Of a DNA stretch of 64,000 nucleotides, positions 18,087 through 28,400 are shown piece after piece. The DNA comes from Plectonema cf. radiosum LEGE 06105. Lineage in GTDB: Bacteria; Cyanobacteriota; Cyanobacteriia; Cyanobacteriales; Nostocaceae. The translations under genes were made by a program, and so were the position numbers. The notes below the pieces were generated by a model. It was not told the origin of the DNA and did not search any database. It worked only from the letters and a program-made list of their open reading frames with translations. The stretch covers positions 1 to 64,000 of the forward strand of contig NZ_JADEWL010000019.1 in the NCBI RefSeq assembly GCF_015207665.1, written 5' to 3'. The first letter of the stretch is position 1, and every line of letters starts with the position of its first letter.

Positions 18087-18267
18087 GGGAATTTTAGATT
18101 TTAGATTTTAGATTTTAGATTAACCTCATAAAAATAAGGCTTGGGAATTTTAGATTTTGGATTTTAAGATAGTGATTGATTTACTTCATAAATGAACCAT
18201 ATTTTAAGTGGCATAACTCGAAACTGTTTACATTCCAATCCAAAATCCAAAATCTAAAATCCAAAAT
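18087..18267. repeat. TTTAGAT repeats with inverted copy
   Basis: Tandem TTTTAGA/TTTAGAT units at 18095-18120 and 18148-18172, and the opposite orientation (AATCCAAAATCTAAAATCC) at 18237-18267. They could pair into a long weak stem between the PPIase and exporter genes. Confidence 0.55.
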
Positions 18268-18271
18268 CGAA

Positions 18272-19024
18272 CTAGCTTTGAGTAGAATTATCCACCGATA
18301 ACTTACCATCTTTGATTGCAGAAGCAATTTCTCCTTGTAACCAAGCTTCAAATTGCTCGTTTAACAGTCGCTGTTGCGTTGCTGCATCTAACTGCGCCGG
18401 AATAAAATTGTCTAACCGAACAATTAAAATCCAATCTCCCAAACGAGTGGGTGGTAAAACTTGTCCCGGTTGAGATTTGAGCAACATTTTTGCTAAAATT
18501 GGATGAGGAACTCCCAATTCTACTGGACCAATTAAACCACCAGTTTGTGCTTCTGGTCCTTGAGAATACTCGCGAGCCAGCTCTGCAAAAGGCTGCTCAT
18601 TTTCTTGAACCCGAAAGTATAATTCTTGAGCAATCGCAATATCCTTTATCCGAATTAATGAATAAATTACTTTATCTAATTTTTCCTTGCGTTGCAGAAA
18701 ATATGATTCTAATTTCGTCCCCCAAGTCTCTTGTTTGAATTTTTCTAGTTTGAGAGTGCGAGTTACCAAATACTCTAGTTGTTCGCGCTCCCAACCACGG
18801 GATTTGAGCCAAGCTTGTAATTGCTCTTCATCCCCTAGTTGCTGCTGCTGGTAAAATTGTTTATATGCCTTTTGCACTTCTTCTTCGGAAAGCTCAATAG
18901 AAGCTGTTGCATTATCAATAACTATCTCTTTTAGTAATTGAGGAAGCATTCCGTACTGCTTGAGCAGCGGAATAATTTCATCAAGATTAATTGTGCGATC
19001 GCCAATCTGCAAAACTGCGGTCAT
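18272..19024 (-). CDS. Parvulin-type peptidylprolyl isomerase
   Basis: A protein of about 250 residues with a SurA-N-like helical front (EEEVQKAYKQFYQQQ, LEYLVTRTLKLEKF). A parvulin domain follows at about 115-215 (FAELAREYSQGPEAQTGGLIGP, LLKSQPGQVLPP, DWILIVRLDNF). It should assist folding of proline-containing polypeptides. No signal peptide is visible, so it may act on substrates in the cytoplasm before export. I chose the ATG at 19024 (MTAVLQIGDRTI); the frame extends to a TTG at 19069. Its position directly upstream of the exporter suggests it belongs to the secretion unit. Confidence 0.85.
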   Translation of the reverse strand: MTAVLQIGDRTINLDEIIPLLKQYGMLPQLLKEIVIDNATASIELSEEEVQKAYKQFYQQQQLGDEEQLQAWLKSRGWEREQLEYLVTRTLKLEKFKQETWGTKLESYFLQRKEKLDKVIYSLIRIKDIAIAQELYFRVQENEQPFAELAREYSQGPEAQTGGLIGPVELGVPHPILAKMLLKSQPGQVLPPTRLGDWILIVRLDNFIPAQLDAATQQRLLNEQFEAWLQGEIASAIKDGKLSVDNSTQS

Positions 19025-19860
19025 AATATCTGTTTCATCCGGGTTGCCGCTGTGAGAAGTTACTTTCAATCATTTCAATCAAATTATGTCTATAAAATTA
19101 TTAACGGGTTGTTTAAAGGTTAATAAAAAATAAAGCACAAGCTAATGGTTAATTTTACGATTATCTCCTGACTGTTATTAATACCTAGATATGGGAACAT
19201 ATGCTATTCGGATAATTACTGAAAATTATAGTAATGAAAAAATCTTGCAATTGCAAAGGATATATTTGATTCATTGGTAATTTTGTTACTTTTATTCAAT
19301 TTACAATAAGTATATTTAATAGTTTAACCGTTGTGCAAAATTGAGTATGAAGTTTTTGACCTGGCTACAAATATAAGTGCATTGTCAAGCTCATACATAC
19401 TCCTAATTAAACAATCAATCGCCATTATTTAAACCGTAAAATTAATCTTGACAGAATGCTCATCATAATATACATAACGACAGTTGGATAAATCTCCAAA
19501 GTCAAAGCAACTAGATGTTGAATAACCGCCAGGTTAGTTATCTTCTAGCAAGACTATCAGTATTTATCCCAGATAGTAAAAGTAAATCTAAGAATTATCA
19601 ACAGTGTCGGTGTTGGAATTTAGTTGAAAATATTTCGTCATCTGCTGTCGATGATCTAAATTCTGCCCTGCGACTAACAGTCTGCCACATTCAGGTAGGG
19701 TGATTTATTCGTAGTGGCAGCGTCTTTGATTAAAGTCTTGTAGTGCGGGCATCCCTTCACTTTGTTCGAGGGCAAGCCTGCCCGCTAGAAAAATACAAAT
19801 TAAATGCGCGACAACTTAATTAGGATCGAATCCATTCCCAGTCTGGAGGCTAGGAACGTT
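19025..19860. other. Intergenic region; one dispersed inverted repeat
   Basis: AT-rich and without a convincing gene. At 19741-19787 an imperfect inverted repeat (TAGTGCGGGCA ... TGCCCGCTA) is a small dispersed-type element. A 62-codon frame at 19515-19703 has no coding signature. Confidence 0.5.
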
Positions 19861-21723
19861 TCACAACTTAAAATCCATCTTGATAATTAAATCGTTATAA
19901 TCGCGATCGCCACCGTTGGGTAAATCTTCAAAACCAAAAATATTATCACCCAATAAGCGAATATGGTCGAAGTTGTCGCTGTTTGCTCCTTGATATGCAA
20001 AGTATACTTCTGCTTTGTTGTTGAGAGCATCATTGAAAGTACCATCGACAATTATGAAGGGAGCAAATATACTACCACCACTCAATGTTCCATTAAAGTT
20101 ACTTTGAATAGAGTCCTTAGTTTGTAGTAGTTCAAGGCTGCTTATCCGATTTTGTAAAGCTGCTTGTTTGTATCTTGTATCACCCGGATTTATAATTTCG
20201 TCATTAATTTTTATACTACCATTTACATCGTTAATTACGTAAAACCCGATTATGTTATCGTAGTCTGCATCACGAGTAACTGTAACATTAGTTTTAATAC
20301 TACCAATTTGGTTGGTTAAATCTACTAATTCAATATTGTTGCTTTTTTGCAGCTTTGTACCAATGGGTATATCATTCGGTGGTTCAACAGGAGTAATTAT
20401 GGAGTTGTCTGATGAACTAGCTCGTAACAGCCAATTTTTATCCTCTAATAAAGAAGTAGAAAAGTTTTCTAGGTCTAAGTTACCACTGTTCGTAGCAGCT
20501 ATCCAAGATTGATTAGTTGGAGTGTTATTACTTATGGGAATCCAGGTTGGTTGGTTATTGTTATGTTTATATAAAGCACCAACAAAAAAGGTATTTTCTA
20601 CTTTTGTAGGAGCGATAGAAATATGAGCAAAACCCTCGCTATCTATAAGGTTAGTGTCAAGCTCTAATATCTTTTCATCGCTGTCTGGTTGTTTGTCGTT
20701 GTCTTTATCTTCATAGAGAAAAACAGCAGATGGATTACCTAAGTTAGATAAACCGACAGAAATAAAATCGATGGTTTGAAATGGGGATTCCACAGTGTAA
20801 GCATTAAATACAATTGCGTCACCGCTACCGGAATTATAGTGAGCATCTCGTTTTCCGTTATCCAGTTGGTAAGTTTTGCCATCTATCATCCAATCGAGTT
20901 TGATATTTTGTTTATCGATGATGACTTTCTTGGTTTTAATGGTGTTGTGATCTCGGATGAATTCGATTTGATATTCTCCGGGAGATAATAAAGTTTGGTA
21001 TCCACCAGCACTTAGAGTTTTGATTGACGTATTAAAATTAGGGTTACTAATGCCGCTGATATTCACAGTAATATCACTTAAGCCTTCACCGATGCTGTAG
21101 AAATCATCGTTATCAACATCCCTAAATACCGTACCCAGTAGCCAAGAAGTATTAGTTGTGGAAAGTTGTTGACTGTTAGCAAAATGTTGAGTAGTGAGTA
21201 ATGAACCGACTTGTGTCGAGGGATTATCTTCTGATAAAATGCCAATCCCGACTTCTCGATAATTGTTGGACATGATGGCATTACGGTGTCCTGTTCCATT
21301 TTGAATACCATTAGGATTATTTCCCCAATCGATGGCAAAAGCTGCATGACTTTCAAGTACAGAACTTCCGTAGGCGTAGATATTTTCCGCTACCGTCGTA
21401 AATTGATAACCAGTATTTAAAACGCGATCGCGAAGAGATGCTTCGTCAGGTAAATTATGGGATTGCAGGTCATAATCAATCATTAACTGAGTATGAGTAA
21501 CAGCCGAATCATGTAATTTATTAGACCAAGCTACAGGTTGTGCGGGTTTAAGTTGCTCCCACTGAGATTTCAACTCAGTTAAATTAACCTTGAAATAGCT
21601 CAGAGCGGTTTGAATATCTGGGTTAGTAGAATTAACTAGAATATCGTATTCAGCATCCGGATTGATTCGCATCCGGTTGATTAATTCGAGCATATACTGC
21701 TCTTTTGCGTTTGGATTAGCCAT
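19861..21723 (-). CDS. Secreted CAP/SCP-domain protein with SdrD-B-like segment and DUF4114
   Basis: Residues about 5-185 are a CAP/SCP domain (MLELINRMRINPDAEYD; LHDSAVTHTQLM; TVAENIYAYGS; GTGHRNAIMSNNYREVGIGI). A beta-sandwich like SdrD-B/Cna-B follows at about 200-280 (GTVFRDVDNDDFYSIGEGL, with acidic Ca-type residues). A central part contains an acidic DKDNDKQPDSDEKIL loop, and DUF4114 closes the protein (FGFEDLPNGGDRDYND). No signal peptide is present, and export by the adjacent type I system is inferred. The start is an ATG. The role is unknown; bacterial CAP proteins are often extracellular and some are Ca-dependent. Confidence 0.82.
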   Translation of the reverse strand: MANPNAKEQYMLELINRMRINPDAEYDILVNSTNPDIQTALSYFKVNLTELKSQWEQLKPAQPVAWSNKLHDSAVTHTQLMIDYDLQSHNLPDEASLRDRVLNTGYQFTTVAENIYAYGSSVLESHAAFAIDWGNNPNGIQNGTGHRNAIMSNNYREVGIGILSEDNPSTQVGSLLTTQHFANSQQLSTTNTSWLLGTVFRDVDNDDFYSIGEGLSDITVNISGISNPNFNTSIKTLSAGGYQTLLSPGEYQIEFIRDHNTIKTKKVIIDKQNIKLDWMIDGKTYQLDNGKRDAHYNSGSGDAIVFNAYTVESPFQTIDFISVGLSNLGNPSAVFLYEDKDNDKQPDSDEKILELDTNLIDSEGFAHISIAPTKVENTFFVGALYKHNNNQPTWIPISNNTPTNQSWIAATNSGNLDLENFSTSLLEDKNWLLRASSSDNSIITPVEPPNDIPIGTKLQKSNNIELVDLTNQIGSIKTNVTVTRDADYDNIIGFYVINDVNGSIKINDEIINPGDTRYKQAALQNRISSLELLQTKDSIQSNFNGTLSGGSIFAPFIIVDGTFNDALNNKAEVYFAYQGANSDNFDHIRLLGDNIFGFEDLPNGGDRDYNDLIIKMDFKL

Positions 21724-22204
21724 TATTACTGCTTATAAAGGAACACGTACCGAAGCATTACGGACATGACTCAGATTTTGGCACCCAGAATAGTTTTGAA
21801 TTAGAAAGTTGTGAAACTAGATTTTGTTGGTGTTGCGAAATTTTTGATTTTTAGATAGTAAAAAATAACAAAGAAGAATTAACTAAAAATGAGAAAATTT
21901 AGAAAATACTGATTAAGAATTAATTACTATTTTGTTTTTTAGCAAACACACTTATTTGATTTGTTCGAGTAAAATCCGGATAGATAAATTGCGAGCTGTA
22001 AGGGCTGTTTTTACGGCGAAAGGTAGTTTTTCTGAGGGCTTGTTATTTGTGGGATAAGCTTTGCTTATCCTACAATTACTTATGTAAATAATAGGTAGAT
22101 AAACTTTATTTGTAATTAATTATTTTTTGAAATTTATTGGTTGCTAAATATAGTAGTTTTTTTATAGGAGATAATCTAGCTGGTATCGCTACTTTTGTGG
22201 TTAA
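21724..22204. other. Intergenic region, no gene seen
   Basis: AT-rich spacer upstream of the CAP gene. It includes a short inverted repeat around 22042-22075 (TTGTGGGATAAGC ... GCTTATCCTACAA), another dispersed-hairpin type. No other structure was recognised. Confidence 0.5.
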
Positions 22205-22215
22205 TTGGAATCTTC

Positions 22216-22415
22216 AGAAGTCGGGTTTTTACGAGAAGTATCAGTAACATCAGAAAATTCTGCAAAAAACCGGACTTCTTACCCCATCCGACATCATAGA
22301 AGTCGGGTTTTTTATCAAAACCCGACTTGTTACCTCACCGAAAATTCTGCAAAAAACCCGACTTCTTACCTCACCCAACATGATAGAAGTCGGGTTTTTT
22401 ATCAAAACCCGACTT
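22216..22415. repeat. Array of AAGTCGGGTTTTT hairpins
   Basis: Alternating AGAAGTCGGGTTTTT and AAAAACCCGACTTCT (or CCGGACTTCT) arms make three potential stem-loops. The last (22385-22415) ends 10 bp from the stop of the phytase/PhoD gene and could act as its transcription terminator or mRNA 3' stabiliser. Same family as at 29559, 31830 and 34654. Confidence 0.7.
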
Positions 22416-22425
22416 ATTACCCTAC

Positions 22426-25400
22426 TTAAACAGTAAAATTGATGTTGATTTCAATATCGTTGAAATCGCGATCGCCACCGTTTGCTAAGTCTTCAAATTT
22501 GAACATATTATCCTCAAATTTGATGTGGTCAAAACTTCCGTTGTCGGTGTTAGCACCTAAGTAGGAGAAGTAAACACCTTCTACGCTGTTAATATTGTTT
22601 TGAGCTTGCTCTAGGGTACCGTCTGCAATGATGACAATACCAAGAATATTTCCACCTACAATTTCAAGGGTTCCGGTTGTGGGTTGTTCGTCGGGAGTTG
22701 TCAAGCCATCGGTTGGGTTGATAACGTTGTTTAATGCAGCTTGCAGATAACCGCTTGCATTAGGTGCTAAGGAACCGATTTCACCGTTAACGTTATCAAC
22801 TGTGTAGAAGTAAACGTTATTATTGTAATCTGCTTCTCGGTTGATTTCAAAGCTGGCTGTTACGGTACGACCTGTGAATGGGGTAAGGTCAATTAGTTCT
22901 ATTTCATTTCCATTTGCATCTTTATTTGTGGTATCGATGGGGTTGATATTTAGCGAGTCTACGGTTTGCGGATTGACGACAAATTGACTGACTATTTGAG
23001 GTTCTCGACCAGTTATACTTTGGGGATTAGCGAGTAATTCTGCTTCGGAATAAGGTTCTATACCATAAGTTGTTACAGTTAAAGCTTGGGTTTCTTGGTC
23101 AATATCAAATTCCGTCCAACCAAATTTATGGGTAGATACGTAATCACCTTGTAGTAATTGAGCATCTATGGAATTTTCGGCTTGGGAAAGGTTGTTATTT
23201 AAACCAACTGGGTCGTAACCTAAAGGTGTAGTTTGCTGTACAAGTAACTGCTTAATGAAATCATCTTTGTCATTGAGTTCGTTATCTGCATCGGTAGCAA
23301 CGGGTAAACCATCGTAAAATGCTCTTTGTTCTTGAGTAATTAAACCTGCTGCTGTGGCTATATTAGCTACTGTCGGACCAAATAAACCATCGTTGAAAGC
23401 AGCGGGACCTGTAACAATTTCAAAAGCGTTGGTAGCAATTTGTTCGGTTCCGGGAGCAGTTTGGTAAGTAAGGTTATTGACAATAGTACCGTGGAAATCA
23501 CCAGCCATGAAGACGACGTTATCTATATCGTTGTCGTCGATAAATTTAAGTATTTCGGTTCTTTCAGCAGCATAACCTTCAAAACGGTCTTCGGCATTTA
23601 ATAAACCAAAGTTTTGAATTGGTTCCGGAATGGTGATAAACTTCCAGGTAATGCCTTTTTGTTCGGCATCGAGTAAGTCTGCTTTTAAGTCTGCTACTTG
23701 TTGTCTTCCCAAAAGAGTCCGAGTGGGGTCTGAAGCTTCTGCTAAGAATCTGGCAGCATCCTGGGGATTGGTTAGGTTAACTGGGTTTATTTGGTCATCT
23801 CGGAAGGAGCGACTATCAAGCATGATCACCGCAGCATCGCTACCGTAGGTATTGTAGCGGTAAAGTTTGCGTTCGTTTGCAGTCCGGTTATCCCCGGTTT
23901 CTCCGTAGAAGTTATTTTGTAGGGGATGATATTCTTGATAGGCTTGTAAAGCGTCTTCGTAAACCTGGGTATCGTTAACGAATTCAACGTCGTCGGTGAA
24001 TAGTGGTTCGGTAGAGGAACCAATATCGGGAGCATCAGGGGAATCTCCCGGAGCTGCTCCACCAGCGAAATTATCGACGATTTCGTGGTCGTCAATGGTT
24101 GCGAGAATCGAGGTAGAAGCGTAAAGTTCGGGGACGGTATTTAAGTTGAAACGAGTTGTTAAGACTTCTGCTTGTTTGGTACGAAAATCTGATAAACTCC
24201 GAGCTTGGGAAACACCGGGAAGGGCTGGAGTTTCTAAGTCAGCGTAAATGGTATCTCCTAATTTGATAAACAGTTCTAAATCTCTATCATCGGCATTTTT
24301 CAAGGAAGGATAAGGAGGTGCTTGTTGCCAATCTCCTGTAGCACCAAAGCGGAAACCTTGATAATCACCCGTTTGTGCGGATGTTTTCAGTTTACCAATT
24401 CCACTAGCTCCAGCTGCATCGGTGACGCGATAATAATACTGGGTTCCTGGTGTTAAACCTTCAATTTCGACTTTGACGGGAACGTTAATATTTTCAACGT
24501 TTTGTGTCACTGTTCCGATAACGGAATTGAACGATTCATCGGTGGAATATTCAAAGGTGATTTCACCCTTGAATGTACTCCGCGCCCATAAAACGGTAGA
24601 ATTTTGGGTAGTGTCACCGCTGGCGATACCGTTAATTAAAGATTGGGGTTGAGGATTGCGGGGGTCAAAATTGCTGTCGAAGTTGAATCCCTCGATATTT
24701 TCTAGAGGGACAAATTTGAAGTTAGTGCTGATATTTTCCAATTCCTCATCGTTTTCTACCACGAATTGGGGGTCGTTGGCTCCATCTTGTAATACTAATA
24801 AACCATTGGGGAATTCGCTTCCTAAAGCAACGTTGGTAATATCTAAACCATCACTTTCGTTTACTTGGTCGATGCCGTTATGATCGCCGACAATGAAGCT
24901 ACTTAAATATTCGTTATTACCTTCCCGACTAAAAACAGCGTAGGAAGAATCACCTTGACTATTGGCAATTAAATAACCAGTTCCGTTGTCACCGTAATAT
25001 ATTGATAAACCTTCGATATCGGGGATTAAAGGAGAAACGTTAGTAGCTGCAAATTGAGTTGTTGCTTGGGGAATATCATCAATTAAACCTTGAGCAATTA
25101 AGCTGTAAACAGTAGCAGTAGGATGGAAGTCATCCCACCAGAAGTACTCATTGGGGTTGGGTACGACGGCTCCGGTGGTTGAATTGAAAGCGGGTGTGTC
25201 AGTGTTGGTAAAACCGAATTGACTAGGATTTGCTCGAATTTTCGCTATTTCACTAGCAACATCTAATTCAGTAATATTTATTCCTAGTTCGTCTTCTAGT
25301 TGATCTAATTCGGTATCAAGTAAGTTGTTAAATTCGATAACTGCGCTGTTGACTTGATTGCTGACTCCTTGACTAGTTATTAAAGGAGTATCACCAAAGG

Positions 25401-28400
25401 AAGGAAGGTTAGAAATAATAAAGTTTTCCGCACCTGCATTGGCTAAGGTGGTAATATGTCCGGTTAAGTCTGCAACAATATCTTCTATCTCCGGAATATT
25501 CTCGATAATTTCCGCTGGAGTCGCATCTAAATCTGGAACAATACTATTACTACCCGCAGAAATAAAGAATAAATCGGTTGCAGTTGGTGCATCTGCCCCA
25601 AGATAGAAATTAATCTGTTCTCCGACGCTGGGTTCTCCTCCATCACCAGCACCTAATTCCGCACCACCAAAAGCATAATTTGTTCCACCACCAAGGAAAG
25701 GTGTAGAAGCAGATAAACCGATTTCTTCTGCAAGTATTTCAGGAACTAAAAGTCCGTTGGATAAGCGTCCGTTAAAGTAAGGTGGAGATGCTGGGAAAGT
25801 TCCCCCTGTGCTGAGAAAAATATTACCAACATCTGTGGTACTATCACCAAAAGCGATAAAATCGCTAAATGGTACTTGTTCCAATTCAGCTTGTTCTTGG
25901 GAAGCTTGAACTACAGTAAAATTATTACCAGTTTCGGGTTCTGCTGCGAATTTGAGAACATCGGCTCCTTCGATCGCAACATAAAGGAAACCCAATTCTT
26001 GATCTACAACTAAACCTTCTGACTGAGAATCTGCTGCTTCCCCACCTTCGGGTATGGGTAATTCTAAAGTACGGACAACTTCAGCTTCTATTAATTGTTC
26101 GTCAGCAGGTCCCAATTTAGAAGTAAGTTCGATTTGAGCAACTTTATTACCATCGGCTTGGGTAACAAAAACGTAAGATTTTCCAGAAACCGGACTGGTA
26201 TAAGTCGCTAAACCGTAAGCAGTTGCTTCACCATCATCTACACCAAAAATTGAAAAAGCTGGATCATCTAATTGTGGTGTGGATAATTTCTCAAGTTGAC
26301 CGTTTTCTGAAATACTATAGATAGCTAAAGTATCGTTAGCTCGATCGGAAACAACAGCCAAATCAATTTTTGGTTCCTCACTTACTATCCTGGATGCTAA
26401 AGGGAAGTTATAAATAATATCAACATTGTTGAAACGTTGTTCCCCAAATACCAATGGTGAAATTGTTTGTTGGATTTCTCCTTGTAAGTTAAAGGTTACT
26501 AAACCACCATCTTTCAAAGTTCCAATTACAATACTTTCTCCAGGATTATCAGGATTTACCCAAATTGCGGGATCATCGGAATCTCCTGCTAAAACATCAA
26601 CTGGAACTTCCTCATTATCAATGGTGTAGGGAGTTTCCACTGTGGGAAGTACTGCTGGGGTGGTTTTAAAATCTAACGCAAGAGCGATAAATTGAGTTGT
26701 TTGGGTATTGCTAAAATTATTATCACTGACAACAATCAAACTTTGACTCCCTGACGGTAAAGTTGGTCCTAAAGCCAAGCCTTCTAAGTTATCGGGAGTA
26801 ATTCCCAAATCTGCAAAGTCTACCAACAACCGTTTTTGTACTGCTGGGTCGATTTCAAAAGCACCAGGAGGTATAATATCTCCATCATCTTCTAAAGCTT
26901 CTTCCCGGAATAAATCATCTTGACTGCTAACATCTAAGGCACCTTGGGTTTGAACTTCATAAAGCTTAACTGTATTACCTTTCCCAAGAGTAAAAGAACG
27001 CTCCAAAGCGAGTAATGTACCGTTATTATCGATAGCTAATAGTTCGACTAAACCGTTGGTACGAAAAGCATTATCAGAATCGGGAGCAACAGCCACTTGA
27101 TCAACTTCGTAAACAAACTCCGCTACGGGTTGTCCGGTTGTCAAATCGTATTTTATAATCCGTGATAAGCTTTCTTGTTCTACATCTGCTGCTGCTCCAT
27201 CTTGGAATAAAGCATTTTCGGTTGCAGTATATAGATAACGCTGATTGGGAGTAATCGTTAAACTTTCAAAAGCGAGATTATTGCGAATTCCGCCGCTTTG
27301 GTTTGCTGTTGGGAGAAATTTTTCCGGTATTGGTAATTCACTCAGTTGTCTACCTTGTAAAGAAAACTCATTGATGAAGGGATTAATTAAATTGTTTGTA
27401 TCCCCTTCGGAAGCAATAAATAAATTTCCACTATCAGTTAACGCAATACCTTCAGGGTCTAAACTATTATTAGCGAAAGCATTTCCGCTGGCATTTTGTA
27501 AAGTAGTAACACCATTAAAAATAATATCGCCCTTATTTAACTTACCATCACTTAAATCGATATTGAGAGTATAAAAACGAGCATTACTACTGCGGTCATC
27601 GGCAATTGCGTAATAGACACCTTTGCTTGCATCATACCCAATCCCAGAAAGTCCACCAACTTCTGTACCGCTGAAATCTAAACCTGTGGGAAAACTCGTT
27701 TCTCCAAGAAAAGAAAGCTTTGTAACACTTTGACGATTTTGATTGGTCATTTCTACTGAGGATAAGTTTATATCCGTATATACTAAACGATGGTCGGAAC
27801 TGGGAAAGGGAAAATCCCCAATTAACCGATTAAACAAAGGATCTTGAGCAGTAGTCCAAAAGACTTTTGCATCTTGAATTTTTAAATTCTGAGAAGGTAA
27901 AACATAATCAGCTCGTAAATTACCAGGAGTATTATCAGCAAAATCAGCAGTATCAAACGCTGGATTTCCTGTATGATTGAGATTAGCTCCACCTTGACGA
28001 CTTGTTGCATCTACTCCACCTTCACTCGACGGAGTGACATTCGTATTAATTTGGGGATTATCTAACAGTTGTAAAATTGCATTATTAGTACTATCACCAT
28101 CATTCGGGTCAGCGTTTTGGTCGCCCATAATGACGAATTTTGCGTTACTATTTAATCCACCTGTATTACCAGTATCATCATAAATATAATCTCCTTCTCC
28201 AGGAGTTACATAATCAGCCCAAAAACGAATTTCGTCATGATTACGCTTACCGTTTCGATCTTCTGCACCGTCAAAAACTGGTGGAGTAGGATGAGAAGCT
28301 AAAACATGAATAATTTCACCATTCACATTCACTGGAATATCCCAATGACTTTTAGAAGATAAACGAAAAACTTCTAATTCTTCTGGAGAATACCAATCAT

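Noticed and set aside
19515-19703. A 62-codon plus-strand frame upstream of the CAP gene
   Set aside because: No Shine-Dalgarno, no recognisable domain, and ordinary AT-rich intergenic composition.
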